Translations under genes and position numbers: made by a program
Assembly: GCF_044386045.1 (NCBI RefSeq)
Contig: NZ_JBISCD010000040.1
Location: 1,178,001-1,242,000 of the forward strand
Length of the DNA stretch: 64,000 nt
From: Thalassobellus sediminis
Lineage (GTDB): Bacteria; Bacteroidota; Bacteroidia; Flavobacteriales; Flavobacteriaceae
Reading direction: 5' to 3'
Shown: piece after piece, positions 8,567-17,033 of the stretch
How the letters are laid out: each line of letters starts with the position of its first letter
Position numbering within the stretch: the stretch's first letter is position 1
The notes under the pieces: generated by a model
The model's database searches: none
Seen by the model: the letters and a program-made list of their open reading frames with translations, nothing else
What the model was told of the DNA's origin: nothing

Positions 8567-8591
8567 AAATTAACTAAATAACAATTAAGAA

Positions 8592-9632
8592 ATGAGTAAA
8601 GTAGTAACATTTGGGGAAATCATGTTAAGATTAGCTCCTCAAGGATTTTTAAGATTTTCGCAAGCAAATAATTTTGATGTTGTTTACGGAGGAGGAGAGT
8701 CTAACGTAGCTGTTTCATTAGCTAATTATGGAATATCTTGTGATTTTGTAACCCGTTTACCAAAAAATGATATTGGTGAGTGTGCTATGATGGAAATGCG
8801 TAAAAGAGGTGTTGGTGTTGATAAAATTGTATGGGGTGGAGATCGTTTAGGTATTTATTTCCTTGAAACTGGTGCTGTATCTAGAGGTAGTAAAGTAGTT
8901 TATGATAGAGCTAATTCTGCTATGGCTGATATTCAGTCTGGTATGGTTGATTGGGACTCTGTTTTTGAAGGTGTAGAGTGGTTTCACTGGACAGGTATTA
9001 CGCCAGCTATTTCTCAAAGTTCTGCAGATGTGTGTTTAGAAGCTGTAAAAGCTGCTAGCGCTAAAGGAATTACTATTTCTACAGATTTAAATTATAGAGC
9101 TAAATTATGGAAGTATGGTGGTGATCGTGAAGCGATTATGACTGAATTAACTTCTTATTGTGATGTTATTTTAGGGAATGAAGAAGATGCAGAGATGCAC
9201 TTTGGAATTAAACCAGAAGGTATTAGTGTTCAAACACAAGGTCATGATGTAAAAGCTGAAGCTTTTTTATCTGTTTGTCAACAAATGATGAAAAAATTCC
9301 CAAGAGCTAAAAAAGTAATTACAACTTTAAGAGGTTCTATTTCTGCTTCTCATAATACTTGGGCTGGTGTATTATATGATGGTATAAAAATGTTTGAAAC
9401 ACGTCAGTACCAAATTACTGATATTGTTGATAGAGTAGGTGGAGGAGATTCATTTATGGGAGGTTTAATCTACGGATTATTAACGTACCCTGAAGATGAT
9501 CAAAATGCATTAGACTTTGCTGTAGCAGCGTCATGTTTAAAACACACTATTAAAGGTGATGCTAACTTAGTAACTGTTGCTGAGGTAGAGAAATTAATGG
9601 GTGGTGATGCATCTGGACGTGTAGCAAGATAA
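8592..9632 (+). CDS. kdgK: 2-keto-3-deoxygluconate kinase (PfkB family)
   Basis: Phosphorylates KDG to KDPG with ATP, the step before aldol cleavage in catabolism of uronates such as alginate or pectin monomers. The 346-residue PfkB-fold product has the N-terminal GGGESNVAVSLA motif and the C-terminal ATP/anion-hole signature DRVGGGDSFMGG with the catalytic Asp. The acidic residue and Tyr positions typical of sugar-acid kinases (YFLETGA ... YDRANSA) are present. It is followed after 78 bases by the KDPG aldolase gene, the expected partner. An operator of the divergent LacI-type regulator overlaps its promoter, so it is probably induced by the sugar acid. Confidence 0.93.
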   Translation: MSKVVTFGEIMLRLAPQGFLRFSQANNFDVVYGGGESNVAVSLANYGISCDFVTRLPKNDIGECAMMEMRKRGVGVDKIVWGGDRLGIYFLETGAVSRGSKVVYDRANSAMADIQSGMVDWDSVFEGVEWFHWTGITPAISQSSADVCLEAVKAASAKGITISTDLNYRAKLWKYGGDREAIMTELTSYCDVILGNEEDAEMHFGIKPEGISVQTQGHDVKAEAFLSVCQQMMKKFPRAKKVITTLRGSISASHNTWAGVLYDGIKMFETRQYQITDIVDRVGGGDSFMGGLIYGLLTYPEDDQNALDFAVAASCLKHTIKGDANLVTVAEVEKLMGGDASGRVAR

Positions 9633-9710
9633 TAAATACGTTTATATGTTTATCGTTGAGTTGTGTATTTCGATTCAATGATAAACCGCTAAACAAAAAA
9701 CAATATAAAA

Positions 9711-10379
9711 ATGGCACAATTTTCAAGATTAGAAGTGGCTCAAGCCATGAAAGACACAGGAATGATTCCTTTGTTTTTTCACAACGATATAGAATTAAGT
9801 AAACAAGTATTAAAAGCTTGTTACGATGGTGGTGCAAGATTAATGGAGTTTACAGCTCGTGGTGATTTTGCTCATGAAGTTTTTGGTGAATTAACTAAAT
9901 ATGCAATTAAAGAATTACCAGGTATGATTATGGGTGTTGGTTCTGTTACAGATGGAGCAGCTGCATCATTATACATGGCTTTAGGCGCAAACTTTATTGT
10001 AACACCTGTTTTGAGAGAAGATATTGCAATTGCATGTAACCGTAAAAAAGTATTATGGTCTCCAGGATGTGGTACATTAACAGAAATTACACGTGCTGAA
10101 GAATTAGGATGTGAGATTGTTAAATTATTCCCTGGCGATATTTACGGACCTCAATTTGTAAAAGGAATTAAAGGTCCTCAACCATGGACAAGCGTTATGC
10201 CTACTGGTGGTGTATCTCCAACAAAAGAAAACCTTAAAGGTTGGTTTGATGCTGGTGTTACTTGTGTTGGTATGGGATCTAAATTAATATCTAAAGACAT
10301 TATAGCGAATAAAGATTACGCTAAATTAGAGAAAGATGTTAAAGCTGCTTTAGCAATAGTTAAAGAAGTAAGAGGTTAA
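9711..10379 (+). CDS. eda: Bifunctional KDPG/KHG aldolase
   Basis: Cleaves 2-keto-3-deoxy-6-phosphogluconate to pyruvate and glyceraldehyde 3-phosphate. The 222-residue class I aldolase has the conserved LMEFTARG strand (general-base Glu) and VKLFPGD, whose Lys is the Schiff-base residue by comparison with E. coli Eda. A glycine-rich phosphate site, MPTGGVSPTKEN, is also present. It sits immediately downstream of KDG kinase and shares a strong terminator, so the two form a short catabolic operon that links the upstream polysaccharide genes to central metabolism. Confidence 0.94.
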   Translation: MAQFSRLEVAQAMKDTGMIPLFFHNDIELSKQVLKACYDGGARLMEFTARGDFAHEVFGELTKYAIKELPGMIMGVGSVTDGAAASLYMALGANFIVTPVLREDIAIACNRKKVLWSPGCGTLTEITRAEELGCEIVKLFPGDIYGPQFVKGIKGPQPWTSVMPTGGVSPTKENLKGWFDAGVTCVGMGSKLISKDIIANKDYAKLEKDVKAALAIVKEVRG

Positions 10380-10407
10380 TTAGTAGTTTATATATTTATT
10401 TTGTGAG

Positions 10408-10445
10408 GCATTCTTTTTTCGTTAATGAAAAAAGAATGCTTTTTT
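10408..10445 (+). terminator. Rho-independent terminator after eda
   Basis: Perfect 13-bp arms GCATTCTTTTTTC (10408-10420) and GAAAAAAGAATGC (10427-10439), a GTTAAT loop and a T tail. It could also serve the convergent HAD gene, since the minus strand carries internal T runs. Confidence 0.92.
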
Positions 10446-10460
10446 ATTTTTATAGAAATA

Positions 10461-11261
10461 CTAACTCTCTAAAAGCTGTTCAAGAATAGTTTCTACACCT
10501 TCTTCCGAATTGTTTTTAGTTTCAAAATTAGCTATTTTTTTTACGTCTGGATGTGCATTTTCCATGGCGAAACTAAAATGTGCAAGTTTTAGCATTTCTA
10601 AATCGTTATTATAATCGCCAAAAACCATCGTTTCATTTTTATGGATACCCATTTTTTCTTGAAGCATACTTAAAGCATAACCTTTATTAGCATTAGCATG
10701 TGAAATATCTAACCAATTTTGTCCAGATACAATTATTTGTAATTGGTTTGTTAATGCTTTTAAATGTGGAAATATATAAGTTTCAGAAGATTCAAAATGG
10801 TAAACTGCTATTTTTAAAAAATCGTCGTTTGTTACTTCTGTTAAATCATCAACAATTTTATATTCGGCATAATATTTACTAAATTTTGAAATAAAATTAG
10901 GTTCGTTAGTTTCTATGTAAGCCGATTTTCTTCCGCATAAAACAATATAACACCCTTCAATTGTTCTTAACGTGTTAATAGTTTTTAATACATTTTCTGA
11001 AGATAGCTTTAAAAGAATGTTTGTTCTATTGTTATGTTGCATGATGCCCCCATTTTCGGCAATTATAGAAATATCATGCTTTATAGTGTCTAATTTTTCT
11101 AAAATACTTTGGTATTGCCGTCCGCTTGCAGCTACAAAGTGAATATTACGTTGCTTTAATTTTTCAAACTGATTAAAAAATCTATTACTTACTTCACTGT
11201 TATTATTTAATAAGGTGCCATCCATATCGCTAACAACAAGTTTTACTTTAGAAAAATCCAT
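10461..11261 (-). CDS. Cof-type HAD-IIB family hydrolase (sugar phosphatase-like)
   Basis: The 266-residue product carries the HAD motifs. Motif I is VSDMDGTLLNN near the N-terminus (nucleophile Asp12, second Asp14), motif II is VAASGRQ, and motif III/IV is GYALSMLQEKMGI ... FGDYNNDLEML. The insertion between motifs II and III is the C2B-type cap of Cof/YidA proteins, which usually dephosphorylate sugar phosphates or flavin-type substrates in the cytoplasm. It is convergent with the kdgK-eda operon. A link to sugar-phosphate handling is plausible from position only. Confidence 0.9.
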   Translation of the reverse strand: MDFSKVKLVVSDMDGTLLNNNSEVSNRFFNQFEKLKQRNIHFVAASGRQYQSILEKLDTIKHDISIIAENGGIMQHNNRTNILLKLSSENVLKTINTLRTIEGCYIVLCGRKSAYIETNEPNFISKFSKYYAEYKIVDDLTEVTNDDFLKIAVYHFESSETYIFPHLKALTNQLQIIVSGQNWLDISHANANKGYALSMLQEKMGIHKNETMVFGDYNNDLEMLKLAHFSFAMENAHPDVKKIANFETKNNSEEGVETILEQLLES

Positions 11262-11468
11262 ATAATTTTAAATTTATTAAAAACAAAAATACCACTCTCA
11301 TTCTTTTTATTCATTAAATTATATTTAAGAATATGCTATTATTTTTTATAATATTTAATAAAATATTTATTCTGTAAAGAAACCTTGTGATAACTTATTT
11401 TTAACATAGTAAAATCAAAAAGAGATTTTTGTAAATTGCGTTTACTTTAATTTATCTAAATACAGAAC

Positions 11469-12476
11469 ATGGTTACTTTAAAACAGCTTGCTAAGGAATT
11501 AAATGTTTCTATCTCAACAGTTTCAAAAGCTTTAAATAATAGTGAAGAAATTGGAGAAGAAACCGTTAAGCGTGTTAAAGAACTTGCCGAATTATATAAC
11601 TATACGCCTAATAGAATGGCTTTAAGTTTAAAACAGAATAAAACAAAAACTATAGGTGTTATTATTCCTAATATTCTTAATCATTTTTTAGCAAAAGTTC
11701 TTTTTGGTATAGAGAGAGAGGCAACTAAATTGGGTTATAATATTATTACTTGTATTTCTAATGAGTCATTAGAAAAAGAAAAAACAAGTTTGCAATTACT
11801 GGCAAGCGGTAGTGTTGATGGCTTTATTTTATGTGTTTCAGAAGAAACACAGATTAAAAATGAAATAGATCATTTTAAGAAAACTATTAGTCAAGGTTTA
11901 CCCATAGTTATGTTTGACAGAGTAGCACATGATGTTATGTGTGATAAAGTGATTGTTGACGATTTTGATGCTACCTATAATGCAACAAAAGATTTATTGC
12001 TTGAAAATAGAAAAAACATTGTCTTTATAAGTAATATTGATGATTTAAGTGTTGGTAAACTAAGAGAGCGAGGTTATAATAAAGCTATTTTAGAAGATGG
12101 CGGTCAAGTACCTTTGGTTTTAAGAATAAAGAAGAAAGATGATCATCAGAAAAAAATTAAATCTTTTTTTAAGAAAAACAAAACAATCGATGGTGTTGTA
12201 GCAGCCGATAGTACTTCTGGTATAATTGCAATAAATTCTGCTGTAAACTTGGGTAAAAAAGTGCCTAAGCATATATCTGTTATTGGGTTTGCTAGTAAAT
12301 CAGATTCTAATCACACACTACCTAGATTAACCACAATACGTCAACATGCCAAATTAATTGGAGCTAATGCGGCTCAATTGCTAATAAATAGATTACAGAA
12401 TTTGCATTTAAATGAAGACGTTAGAACCATAATTGTTAAAACAAGTTTAGTTAAAAATAAATCAACCCTGTTATAG
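11469..12476 (+). CDS. LacI/GalR family transcriptional regulator (second in window)
   Basis: The 335-residue product has an HTH at the extreme N-terminus (TLKQLAKELNVSISTVSKALNN), the hinge NRMALSLKQNKTKTIGVIIP, and a PBP-like ligand domain ending in SVIGFASKSDSNHTLPRLTTIRQH. Start codon ATG is directly before the HTH, as is normal for the family. No copy of the palindrome found at the first lacI-type gene is present upstream, so it should recognise a different operator. It stands alone with 207 bases upstream and 350 bases downstream without a gene. The target is not visible; PUL genes to the left are candidates. Confidence 0.92.
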   Translation: MVTLKQLAKELNVSISTVSKALNNSEEIGEETVKRVKELAELYNYTPNRMALSLKQNKTKTIGVIIPNILNHFLAKVLFGIEREATKLGYNIITCISNESLEKEKTSLQLLASGSVDGFILCVSEETQIKNEIDHFKKTISQGLPIVMFDRVAHDVMCDKVIVDDFDATYNATKDLLLENRKNIVFISNIDDLSVGKLRERGYNKAILEDGGQVPLVLRIKKKDDHQKKIKSFFKKNKTIDGVVAADSTSGIIAINSAVNLGKKVPKHISVIGFASKSDSNHTLPRLTTIRQHAKLIGANAAQLLINRLQNLHLNEDVRTIIVKTSLVKNKSTLL

Positions 12477-12826
12477 TTTTTAACAAGTTATAAACAGTTT
12501 TAAAGTGTTATTTTGCACTTAATCGGTTAAAAAGTGTATTTCATCGAAAATATTATGCATTAGTAAGCACTTTAACCTAATTTAGTACTTCTTAACGAGC
12601 AATCCAAATCATTTTCCCCTCAGCTCCGAAAGAAAATTAATCCATTTATAGACAGAGATGTCGAATCCCTCAATTTAAAGTAAAAAAATCTGTGCGTTTT
12701 TGTGCGTTCGATTTTTAAGTTAATTATCCATTTTTTCCCTCTATCAAAGATTTTGATTTCAAGGTCTTAGATATAATTATTTTAAAAATATTAGAAAAAA
12801 TAAATTAACCTTAAAAATTGAATATT
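12477..12826. other. 350-base non-coding stretch between LacI regulator and small lipoprotein
   Basis: I see no reading frame with a plausible start. The middle (about 12600-12720) is less AT-rich than its surroundings and holds a short tandem repeat GTGCGTTTTT/GTGCGTTCG near 12690-12712. No TAnnTTTG promoter element could be placed with confidence, though the promoter of the downstream lipoprotein must lie here. Confidence 0.5.
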
Positions 12827-12973
12827 ATGAAAACCCTAAAATTTACCTTAATTGTAGCAGTTATTTTTGCATCATTAACTTCTTGTACTAAACAAGATTT
12901 AAACGAAGATGATGTATTGCAGAATCCAGATACACAAGCATATTATAAAGGAGGTGATGCTCCACAAAGATAA
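12827..12973 (+). CDS. 48-residue lipoprotein
   Basis: A very short gene: ATG at 12827, stop at 12971-12973. The product starts with a basic, hydrophobic leader (MKTLKFTLIVAV) ending in a lipobox LTSC (Cys20), followed by only 28 mature residues, acidic at first (TKQDLNEDDV) and ending KGGDAPQR. It has its own terminator downstream and lies 114 bases before a TPR sensor kinase. Similar tiny lipoproteins occur in flavobacteria, but I know no function. The lipobox and good start context make coding likely. A role linked to the neighbouring two-component system is only a guess from position. Confidence 0.75.
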   Translation: MKTLKFTLIVAVIFASLTSCTKQDLNEDDVLQNPDTQAYYKGGDAPQR

Positions 12974-13000
12974 TTTGTTTATTTTTTAATAAATTTTTTA

Positions 13001-13030
13001 AGCCCTTATTTTATGATAAGGGCTTTGTAT
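13001..13030 (+). terminator. Rho-independent terminator after the 48-residue lipoprotein
   Basis: AGCCCTTAT (13001-13009) pairs with ATAAGGGCT (13016-13024) around TTTATG, followed by TTGTATTTTA. It separates the lipoprotein transcript from the sensor kinase. Confidence 0.85.
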
Positions 13031-13086
13031 TTTAAATAAATTAAAAAATTATAGATACATTTGAGATACTATATAATATTATCCAA

Positions 13087-15096
13087 TTGAATTTTAAGTT
13101 TTTTATTTTATTTGTTTTTAGTTTTTTTGTCCTATCTTCTCAAGAAGATAATAAGGCTATAATTGATAGTATTAGGTTTTATATAAATAATTCGGGGACT
13201 AATAATTCTATTGATTTTAATACAAGACTTTCTTATGCAATTAAAGCCAAGGAGTTATCTCAAAAAAACAATATAGATTCTTTACTCTTAAAAAGCCTAA
13301 ACAATTTAGCATCTGTTTATTACCAAAATGATAATCAAATTTTATACATAAAATATAATCATCAAATATTAAAATTAGCAGATAGGATTAATGATACAAA
13401 ATCTCTAGCATTAGCTAATAAAAACTTAGGTTATTATTATTTTAACAAATTGGTTGATAGTGCTTATTATTATAATAATAAATCTGAAAAATTATATAGA
13501 TTACTTAATGATAATTTAAATACAGCTATAGTACTTTTAGATGTTGCTATACTTCAGTATAATGATAAAGATTATACAGGTAGTGAATTAACTAGTATTA
13601 ATGGATTATCATTATTAGATAATCTAGAGGAATCAAAAGAAATTATTAAGTATAAATCGTTTTTTTATGATAAACTTGGATTGGTTTTTAGACAACTTGA
13701 GCAATATGAAGAGTCTATAGATTACTTTAAGAAAGCATTAAAAATGCAAAAAGATATTTTTGATGAAGGAAGTATTATTATCAATCGTCAAAAAAACAAT
13801 TTAGCAAATACATACAGAAGTTCAGGGCAATTTGGTATAGCTATAGAATATTATAAGCAGGTATTAAATACAAAGGGTTTGTTTTCTGAGAATCCAAGTT
13901 TTTATGCTTTGGTATTAGATAACTATGCGCGTTCACTATATTTATCCAAAAAGTATGACAAACTTCCTGGTTTATACCTTAAAGCTATAAAAATTTGTGA
14001 TAGTATTGGAGATAGCTATAATTCTATTGTAATTAATCATCACTTAGCAGAGTATTATTTTAAAAAAGAAAATAAAGATTCCGCTCTTCATTATGCATAT
14101 AAGGCAAAGAAGTTTTCTGAAAAATATTATAAAGATGATTTATTAGAATCTTTGTTATGGCTTTCAAGAATTGAAGATGATAGTATTGCCGTTAGATATT
14201 ATGATTCCTATATAAAGCTTAATGATAGTCTTTTAAAAAATGAAAGGGCTACTAGAAATAAATTTACCAGAATTCAATATGAAACTGAGCAAATAGAACA
14301 AGAAAATAAGCAGATTGCTAGAGAGCGTATGTGGTTATTGGTTATTTCAATAATTTTGATAATAGCTTCATTGCTATTATATATAGTTATAACACAAAGA
14401 AACAAGAATAAAGAGCTTAAGTTTGTTCAGGAGCAGCAGGAAGCAAACGAAGAAATTTATAACCTAATGTTATCTCAAAACGAAAGTATTGAAGAAGCTA
14501 GAACTATTGAGAAACAGCGTATTTCTGAAGAGTTGCACGATGGTGTTTTAGGTCGTCTATTTGGTACGCGTTTAAGTTTAGATAGCCTAAATATGAATAA
14601 TAGTGTTGAAGCTATTAAAACTAGAGCCCAATATATTGACGAGCTTAAAACTATTGAGCAAGATATCAGAAAAGTATCTCATGAATTAAATACCGATTTT
14701 GTGTCTGGTTCCGGGTTTATAGACATCATAAAAACCTTAGTAGAAACTCAAACCAGTGTTTATAAATTAGCGTATAATTTAGAACATGATGCCATTATTT
14801 GGGAAGAAGTATCAAATAAAACAAAAATTCATATTTATAGAATTATTCAAGAAGCATTACATAACATATATAAACATGCAAATGCATCAACTGTAAATAT
14901 TAGTTTTAAATTGAAAAAAAATGTAATTTGCTTAATTATCAAAGATGACGGCGCTGGTTTTAATGTTAATAAAGCAAAATCTGGAATAGGTTTAAAAAAC
15001 ATGAATTCAAGAATTAAAGAAATAGAAGGAGCCATTAGCATAACCTCAATACAAAATGTAGGAACAACAGTTACTATAGAAGCCCCAATTACCTAA
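13087..15096 (+). CDS. TPR-containing sensor histidine kinase (NarL/DesK type)
   Basis: The 669-residue product starts at a TTG: a stop lies at 13042-13044 and no ATG occurs between it and the signal peptide (MNFKFFILFVF ... SSQ). Tetratricopeptide repeats fill about 55-390, outside the cytoplasmic membrane. A single transmembrane helix (about 415-437) leads to a HisKA_3 dimerisation domain with phospho-acceptor His484 in EELHDGVLGR, then a HATPase_c domain (NIYKHAN N-box, DDGAGF, GIGLKNM). Such TPR kinases are frequent in Bacteroidota and usually pair with LuxR-type regulators. The cognate regulator starts 10 bases downstream. The signal sensed is unknown. Confidence 0.93.
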   Translation: MNFKFFILFVFSFFVLSSQEDNKAIIDSIRFYINNSGTNNSIDFNTRLSYAIKAKELSQKNNIDSLLLKSLNNLASVYYQNDNQILYIKYNHQILKLADRINDTKSLALANKNLGYYYFNKLVDSAYYYNNKSEKLYRLLNDNLNTAIVLLDVAILQYNDKDYTGSELTSINGLSLLDNLEESKEIIKYKSFFYDKLGLVFRQLEQYEESIDYFKKALKMQKDIFDEGSIIINRQKNNLANTYRSSGQFGIAIEYYKQVLNTKGLFSENPSFYALVLDNYARSLYLSKKYDKLPGLYLKAIKICDSIGDSYNSIVINHHLAEYYFKKENKDSALHYAYKAKKFSEKYYKDDLLESLLWLSRIEDDSIAVRYYDSYIKLNDSLLKNERATRNKFTRIQYETEQIEQENKQIARERMWLLVISIILIIASLLLYIVITQRNKNKELKFVQEQQEANEEIYNLMLSQNESIEEARTIEKQRISEELHDGVLGRLFGTRLSLDSLNMNNSVEAIKTRAQYIDELKTIEQDIRKVSHELNTDFVSGSGFIDIIKTLVETQTSVYKLAYNLEHDAIIWEEVSNKTKIHIYRIIQEALHNIYKHANASTVNISFKLKKNVICLIIKDDGAGFNVNKAKSGIGLKNMNSRIKEIEGAISITSIQNVGTTVTIEAPIT

Positions 15097-15106
15097 CAAC
15101 AAATTT

Positions 15107-15781
15107 ATGATTCAAAAAATTAAAATATTAATGATTGATGACCACCCAATGATTATTGAGGGGTATCAAAACACATTGCTTTTTACAAAAAAAGAAAATC
15201 AAGAATTAAAAATAGACATAGCTAATAATTGTGATGAGGCAATTGCTTTAATGAATAAGTCTATTGAAAACGAATTACCTTATGATGTGTTGTTTGTTGA
15301 TATTAGTTTACCACCATCAACCGATGGAAAAATGACTTCCGGTGAAGATTTAGCAGGATACGCTCGTAAAAATTTATTAGAAGTAAAAATTATAATTTTA
15401 ACCATGTTTAATGAACCTTTCAGAATTCATAATATCATTAAAACTATTGATCCTGAAGGTTTTTTAATTAAAAGTGATTTAACATCTAGCGAGCTTGCTA
15501 GCGCATTTCAAGCAGTACTTAACAATCCGCCTTTTTATAGTGGCACTGTAAATAGCTTTATTAGAAAATCTATAACAAGTGATATTGTTGTAGACGAAAA
15601 GAATAGAAAAATTCTTCATTTATTATCACAAGGTGTAAAAACAAAAAACTTAGCATCTCATCTAGATATTTCATTAAGTGCTGTTGAAAAAAGAAAAAAG
15701 CATCTCAGAGAAATTTTCGAAGTTACAGATACGCAAGATGAAACCTTGTTAGATGAAGCAAGAAAGAAGGGTTTTATTTGA
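15107..15781 (+). CDS. NarL/FixJ-type response regulator
   Basis: The 224-residue product has an N-terminal receiver domain with acidic pocket MIDDHP, phospho-acceptor Asp65 in LFVDISLPP, and the conserved Thr/Lys region (LTMFNEP ... LIKSD). The C-terminal LuxR HTH reads LLSQGVKTKNLASHLDISLSAVEKRKKHLREIF. It starts 10 bases after the TPR kinase and forms a two-component pair with it. Targets are not visible by sequence alone; the small lipoprotein upstream and the candidate RNA downstream are the nearest candidates. Confidence 0.94.
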   Translation: MIQKIKILMIDDHPMIIEGYQNTLLFTKKENQELKIDIANNCDEAIALMNKSIENELPYDVLFVDISLPPSTDGKMTSGEDLAGYARKNLLEVKIIILTMFNEPFRIHNIIKTIDPEGFLIKSDLTSSELASAFQAVLNNPPFYSGTVNSFIRKSITSDIVVDEKNRKILHLLSQGVKTKNLASHLDISLSAVEKRKKHLREIFEVTDTQDETLLDEARKKGFI

Positions 15782-15868
15782 TTTATTGCTTTTTATTCTT
15801 TAAAATCAAAATAATTTTTATTTTTCTGAAGCTTGTAAATCGTTAATATAATTAGATTCTATATGTAA

Positions 15869-15899
15869 CCCACACTTAGGTTACGGTTTTCCCACACTT
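15869..15899 (+). repeat. Two exact 9-bp direct repeats, 22 bp apart
   Basis: CCCACACTT occurs at 15869-15877 and 15891-15899, exactly two helical turns apart. The second copy touches the -33 element of a consensus promoter. A 6-bp inverted repeat, GTAACC (15865-15870) and GGTTAC (15879-15884), brackets the first copy. Spaced direct repeats at a promoter are the usual layout for a dimeric activator such as LytTR-type or response-regulator proteins. Confidence 0.6.
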
Positions 15900-15926
15900 T
15901 GATAACGAATGATTTAATTAAATTTG
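15898..15926 (+). promoter_or_regulatory. Consensus Bacteroidota promoter
   Basis: TTTG (15898-15901), a 17-base gap, then TAAATTTG (15919-15926), a full match to TTTG-N17-TAnnTTTG. There is no plus-strand protein gene before the next gene, which is on the minus strand, so the predicted transcript is non-coding. Confidence 0.65.
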
Positions 15927-15932
15927 TAATAT

Positions 15933-16027
15933 CAACACTTCAAAAAATTAAGTAATCCCTCAATTTTTTTTGTTGATAATAGCAATTTACATAGCCCTGT
16001 GGAGGTGAGAGACCCACAGGGTTTCTT
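15933..16027 (+). ncRNA. Candidate small RNA of about 95 nt
   Basis: The stretch is bounded by a consensus promoter (15898-15926) and a terminator hairpin (15995-16021, then TTTCTTCT), and has no reading frame of note. The 5' half is A/T-rich with an AATTTTTTTTGTTGA tract. The 3' end is the terminator stem with a GAGGTGAGAGA-type purine-rich loop. It lies just downstream of the response regulator gene. The assignment rests on promoter and terminator spacing only. Confidence 0.35.
15995..16027 (+). terminator. Terminator hairpin with purine-rich loop
   Basis: CCCTGTGG (15995-16002) pairs with CCACAGGG (16014-16021). The loop AGGTGAGAGAC is followed by TTTCTTCT. It abuts the 3' end of the minus-strand DUF456 gene but has a T tail only in the plus direction. 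Confidence 0.75.
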
Positions 16028-16531
16028 CTACCCGTTAATTAGGTAACTACCGTGTTCTATAAGTAACCCAATAAAAAGACCTAAATAAATAATTGCGACT
16101 ACAAATTTTATAAATGTAGAGGTTAAAAAACCTATAAAGGAACCAAAAGCAGCTCTAGTAGCAGTTTTAGAATCGCTTTTGTTTAAAAGTTCTCCAATTA
16201 ATGCTCCAACGAATGGGCCAATAATAATACCTCCAGGAATAGGACTTATTAGTCCAATAATTAACCCTACAGTAGTTCCTATCATACCATATTTAGTACC
16301 GCCAAATCGTTTAGTTCCAATGGCAGGAATAATATAATCTAAAATCCATATAAGTATAGCAATCGCTAAAGTTATAATAAGAAATGATTTATTCATGGGA
16401 ATAGCATCTGTAAAATGAGCTATTAAAAGTCCTAACCAACTAGTTAAAGGGCCTGGTAAAACAGGGAGAAAGCTGCCAATAATTCCTAAAATAATTAGTA
16501 AAGCAGCAATAATAATTAAAATAATATCCAT
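16028..16531 (-). CDS. DUF456 family integral membrane protein
   Basis: The 167-residue, very hydrophobic product has about five membrane segments. It shows the family pattern IIGSFLPVLPGPLTSWLGLL near the N-terminus and glycine-rich helices (GGTKYGMIGTTVGLIIG, PGGIIIGPFVGALIGELL), which are the hallmark of DUF456. Function is unknown. It is divergent from the BlaI-type regulator gene and shares a 140-base intergenic region with it that holds three operator-like palindromes, so BlaI control in both directions is possible. Confidence 0.88.
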   Translation of the reverse strand: MDIILIIIAALLIILGIIGSFLPVLPGPLTSWLGLLIAHFTDAIPMNKSFLIITLAIAILIWILDYIIPAIGTKRFGGTKYGMIGTTVGLIIGLISPIPGGIIIGPFVGALIGELLNKSDSKTATRAAFGSFIGFLTSTFIKFVVAIIYLGLFIGLLIEHGSYLING

Positions 16532-16589
16532 AAATGTGTTTGATTTATATATAGTTAAGACGAAAAATCATGCCAGATGTTACATTTTA

Positions 16590-16649
16590 AACTAAAAAAT
16601 TAGTTCAAACTAATTTTTTAGTTATATTTGTTTAACTAAAAGTTTAGTT
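16590..16649. promoter_or_regulatory. Three tandem 16-bp BlaI-type operator palindromes with embedded promoter
   Basis: Sites: AACTAAAAAATTAGTT (16590-16605), AACTAATTTTTTAGTT (16608-16623) and AACTAAAAGTTTAGTT (16634-16649). All share AACTA-N6-TAGTT. The first two are mirror images, so together they make a 34-bp inverted repeat with a 2-bp centre. A -7 element TATATTTG (16623-16630) sits between sites 2 and 3, so a bound repressor would cover the promoter of the BlaI-type gene. Confidence 0.82.
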
Positions 16650-16671
16650 GAATAAATATATTTCAGCCATT

Positions 16672-17031
16672 ATGAAACAACTTACCAAAGCCGAAGAGGA
16701 TATCATGCAAATTTTATGGCAATTAAAAAAAGCCAATGTAAAACGTATTATTGAGCAATTTCCAGAACCAAAACCTGTATATAATACCGTGTCAACCATT
16801 GTTAGAATACTAGAAAACAAAGGGTTTGTTGGTTATGAAAAAGAAGGTAAGGGACATATTTACTTTCCGTTATTACAGCAGCAAGACTATAGCAATCAGT
16901 CTATAAATAAATTAGTAGATAATTATTTTCAAGGTTCTTTTAAAAGTATGGTATCGTTTTTTGTTAAGAAAAATGATATCAGTTTAAACGAATTAGAATC
17001 GGTTTTAAAGGAAATTAATAAAAAGGAATAG
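16672..17031 (+). CDS. BlaI/MecI/CopY family transcriptional repressor
   Basis: The 119-residue winged-helix product (LTKAEEDIMQILWQLKKANVKRIIEQF ... PVYNTVSTIVRILENKGFVGYEKEGK) has the classical BlaI layout and length. ATG at 16672 is preferred over a TTG at 16648, because it starts right at the MKQLTKAEE family N-terminus and site 3 of the operator overlaps the TTG. It precedes a BlaR1-like membrane metallopeptidase by 2 bases, the normal repressor-sensor pairing. No beta-lactamase gene is near, so the pair probably has another envelope-related job, as is common in Bacteroidota. Confidence 0.93.
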   Translation: MKQLTKAEEDIMQILWQLKKANVKRIIEQFPEPKPVYNTVSTIVRILENKGFVGYEKEGKGHIYFPLLQQQDYSNQSINKLVDNYFQGSFKSMVSFFVKKNDISLNELESVLKEINKKE

Positions 17032-17033
17032 TT

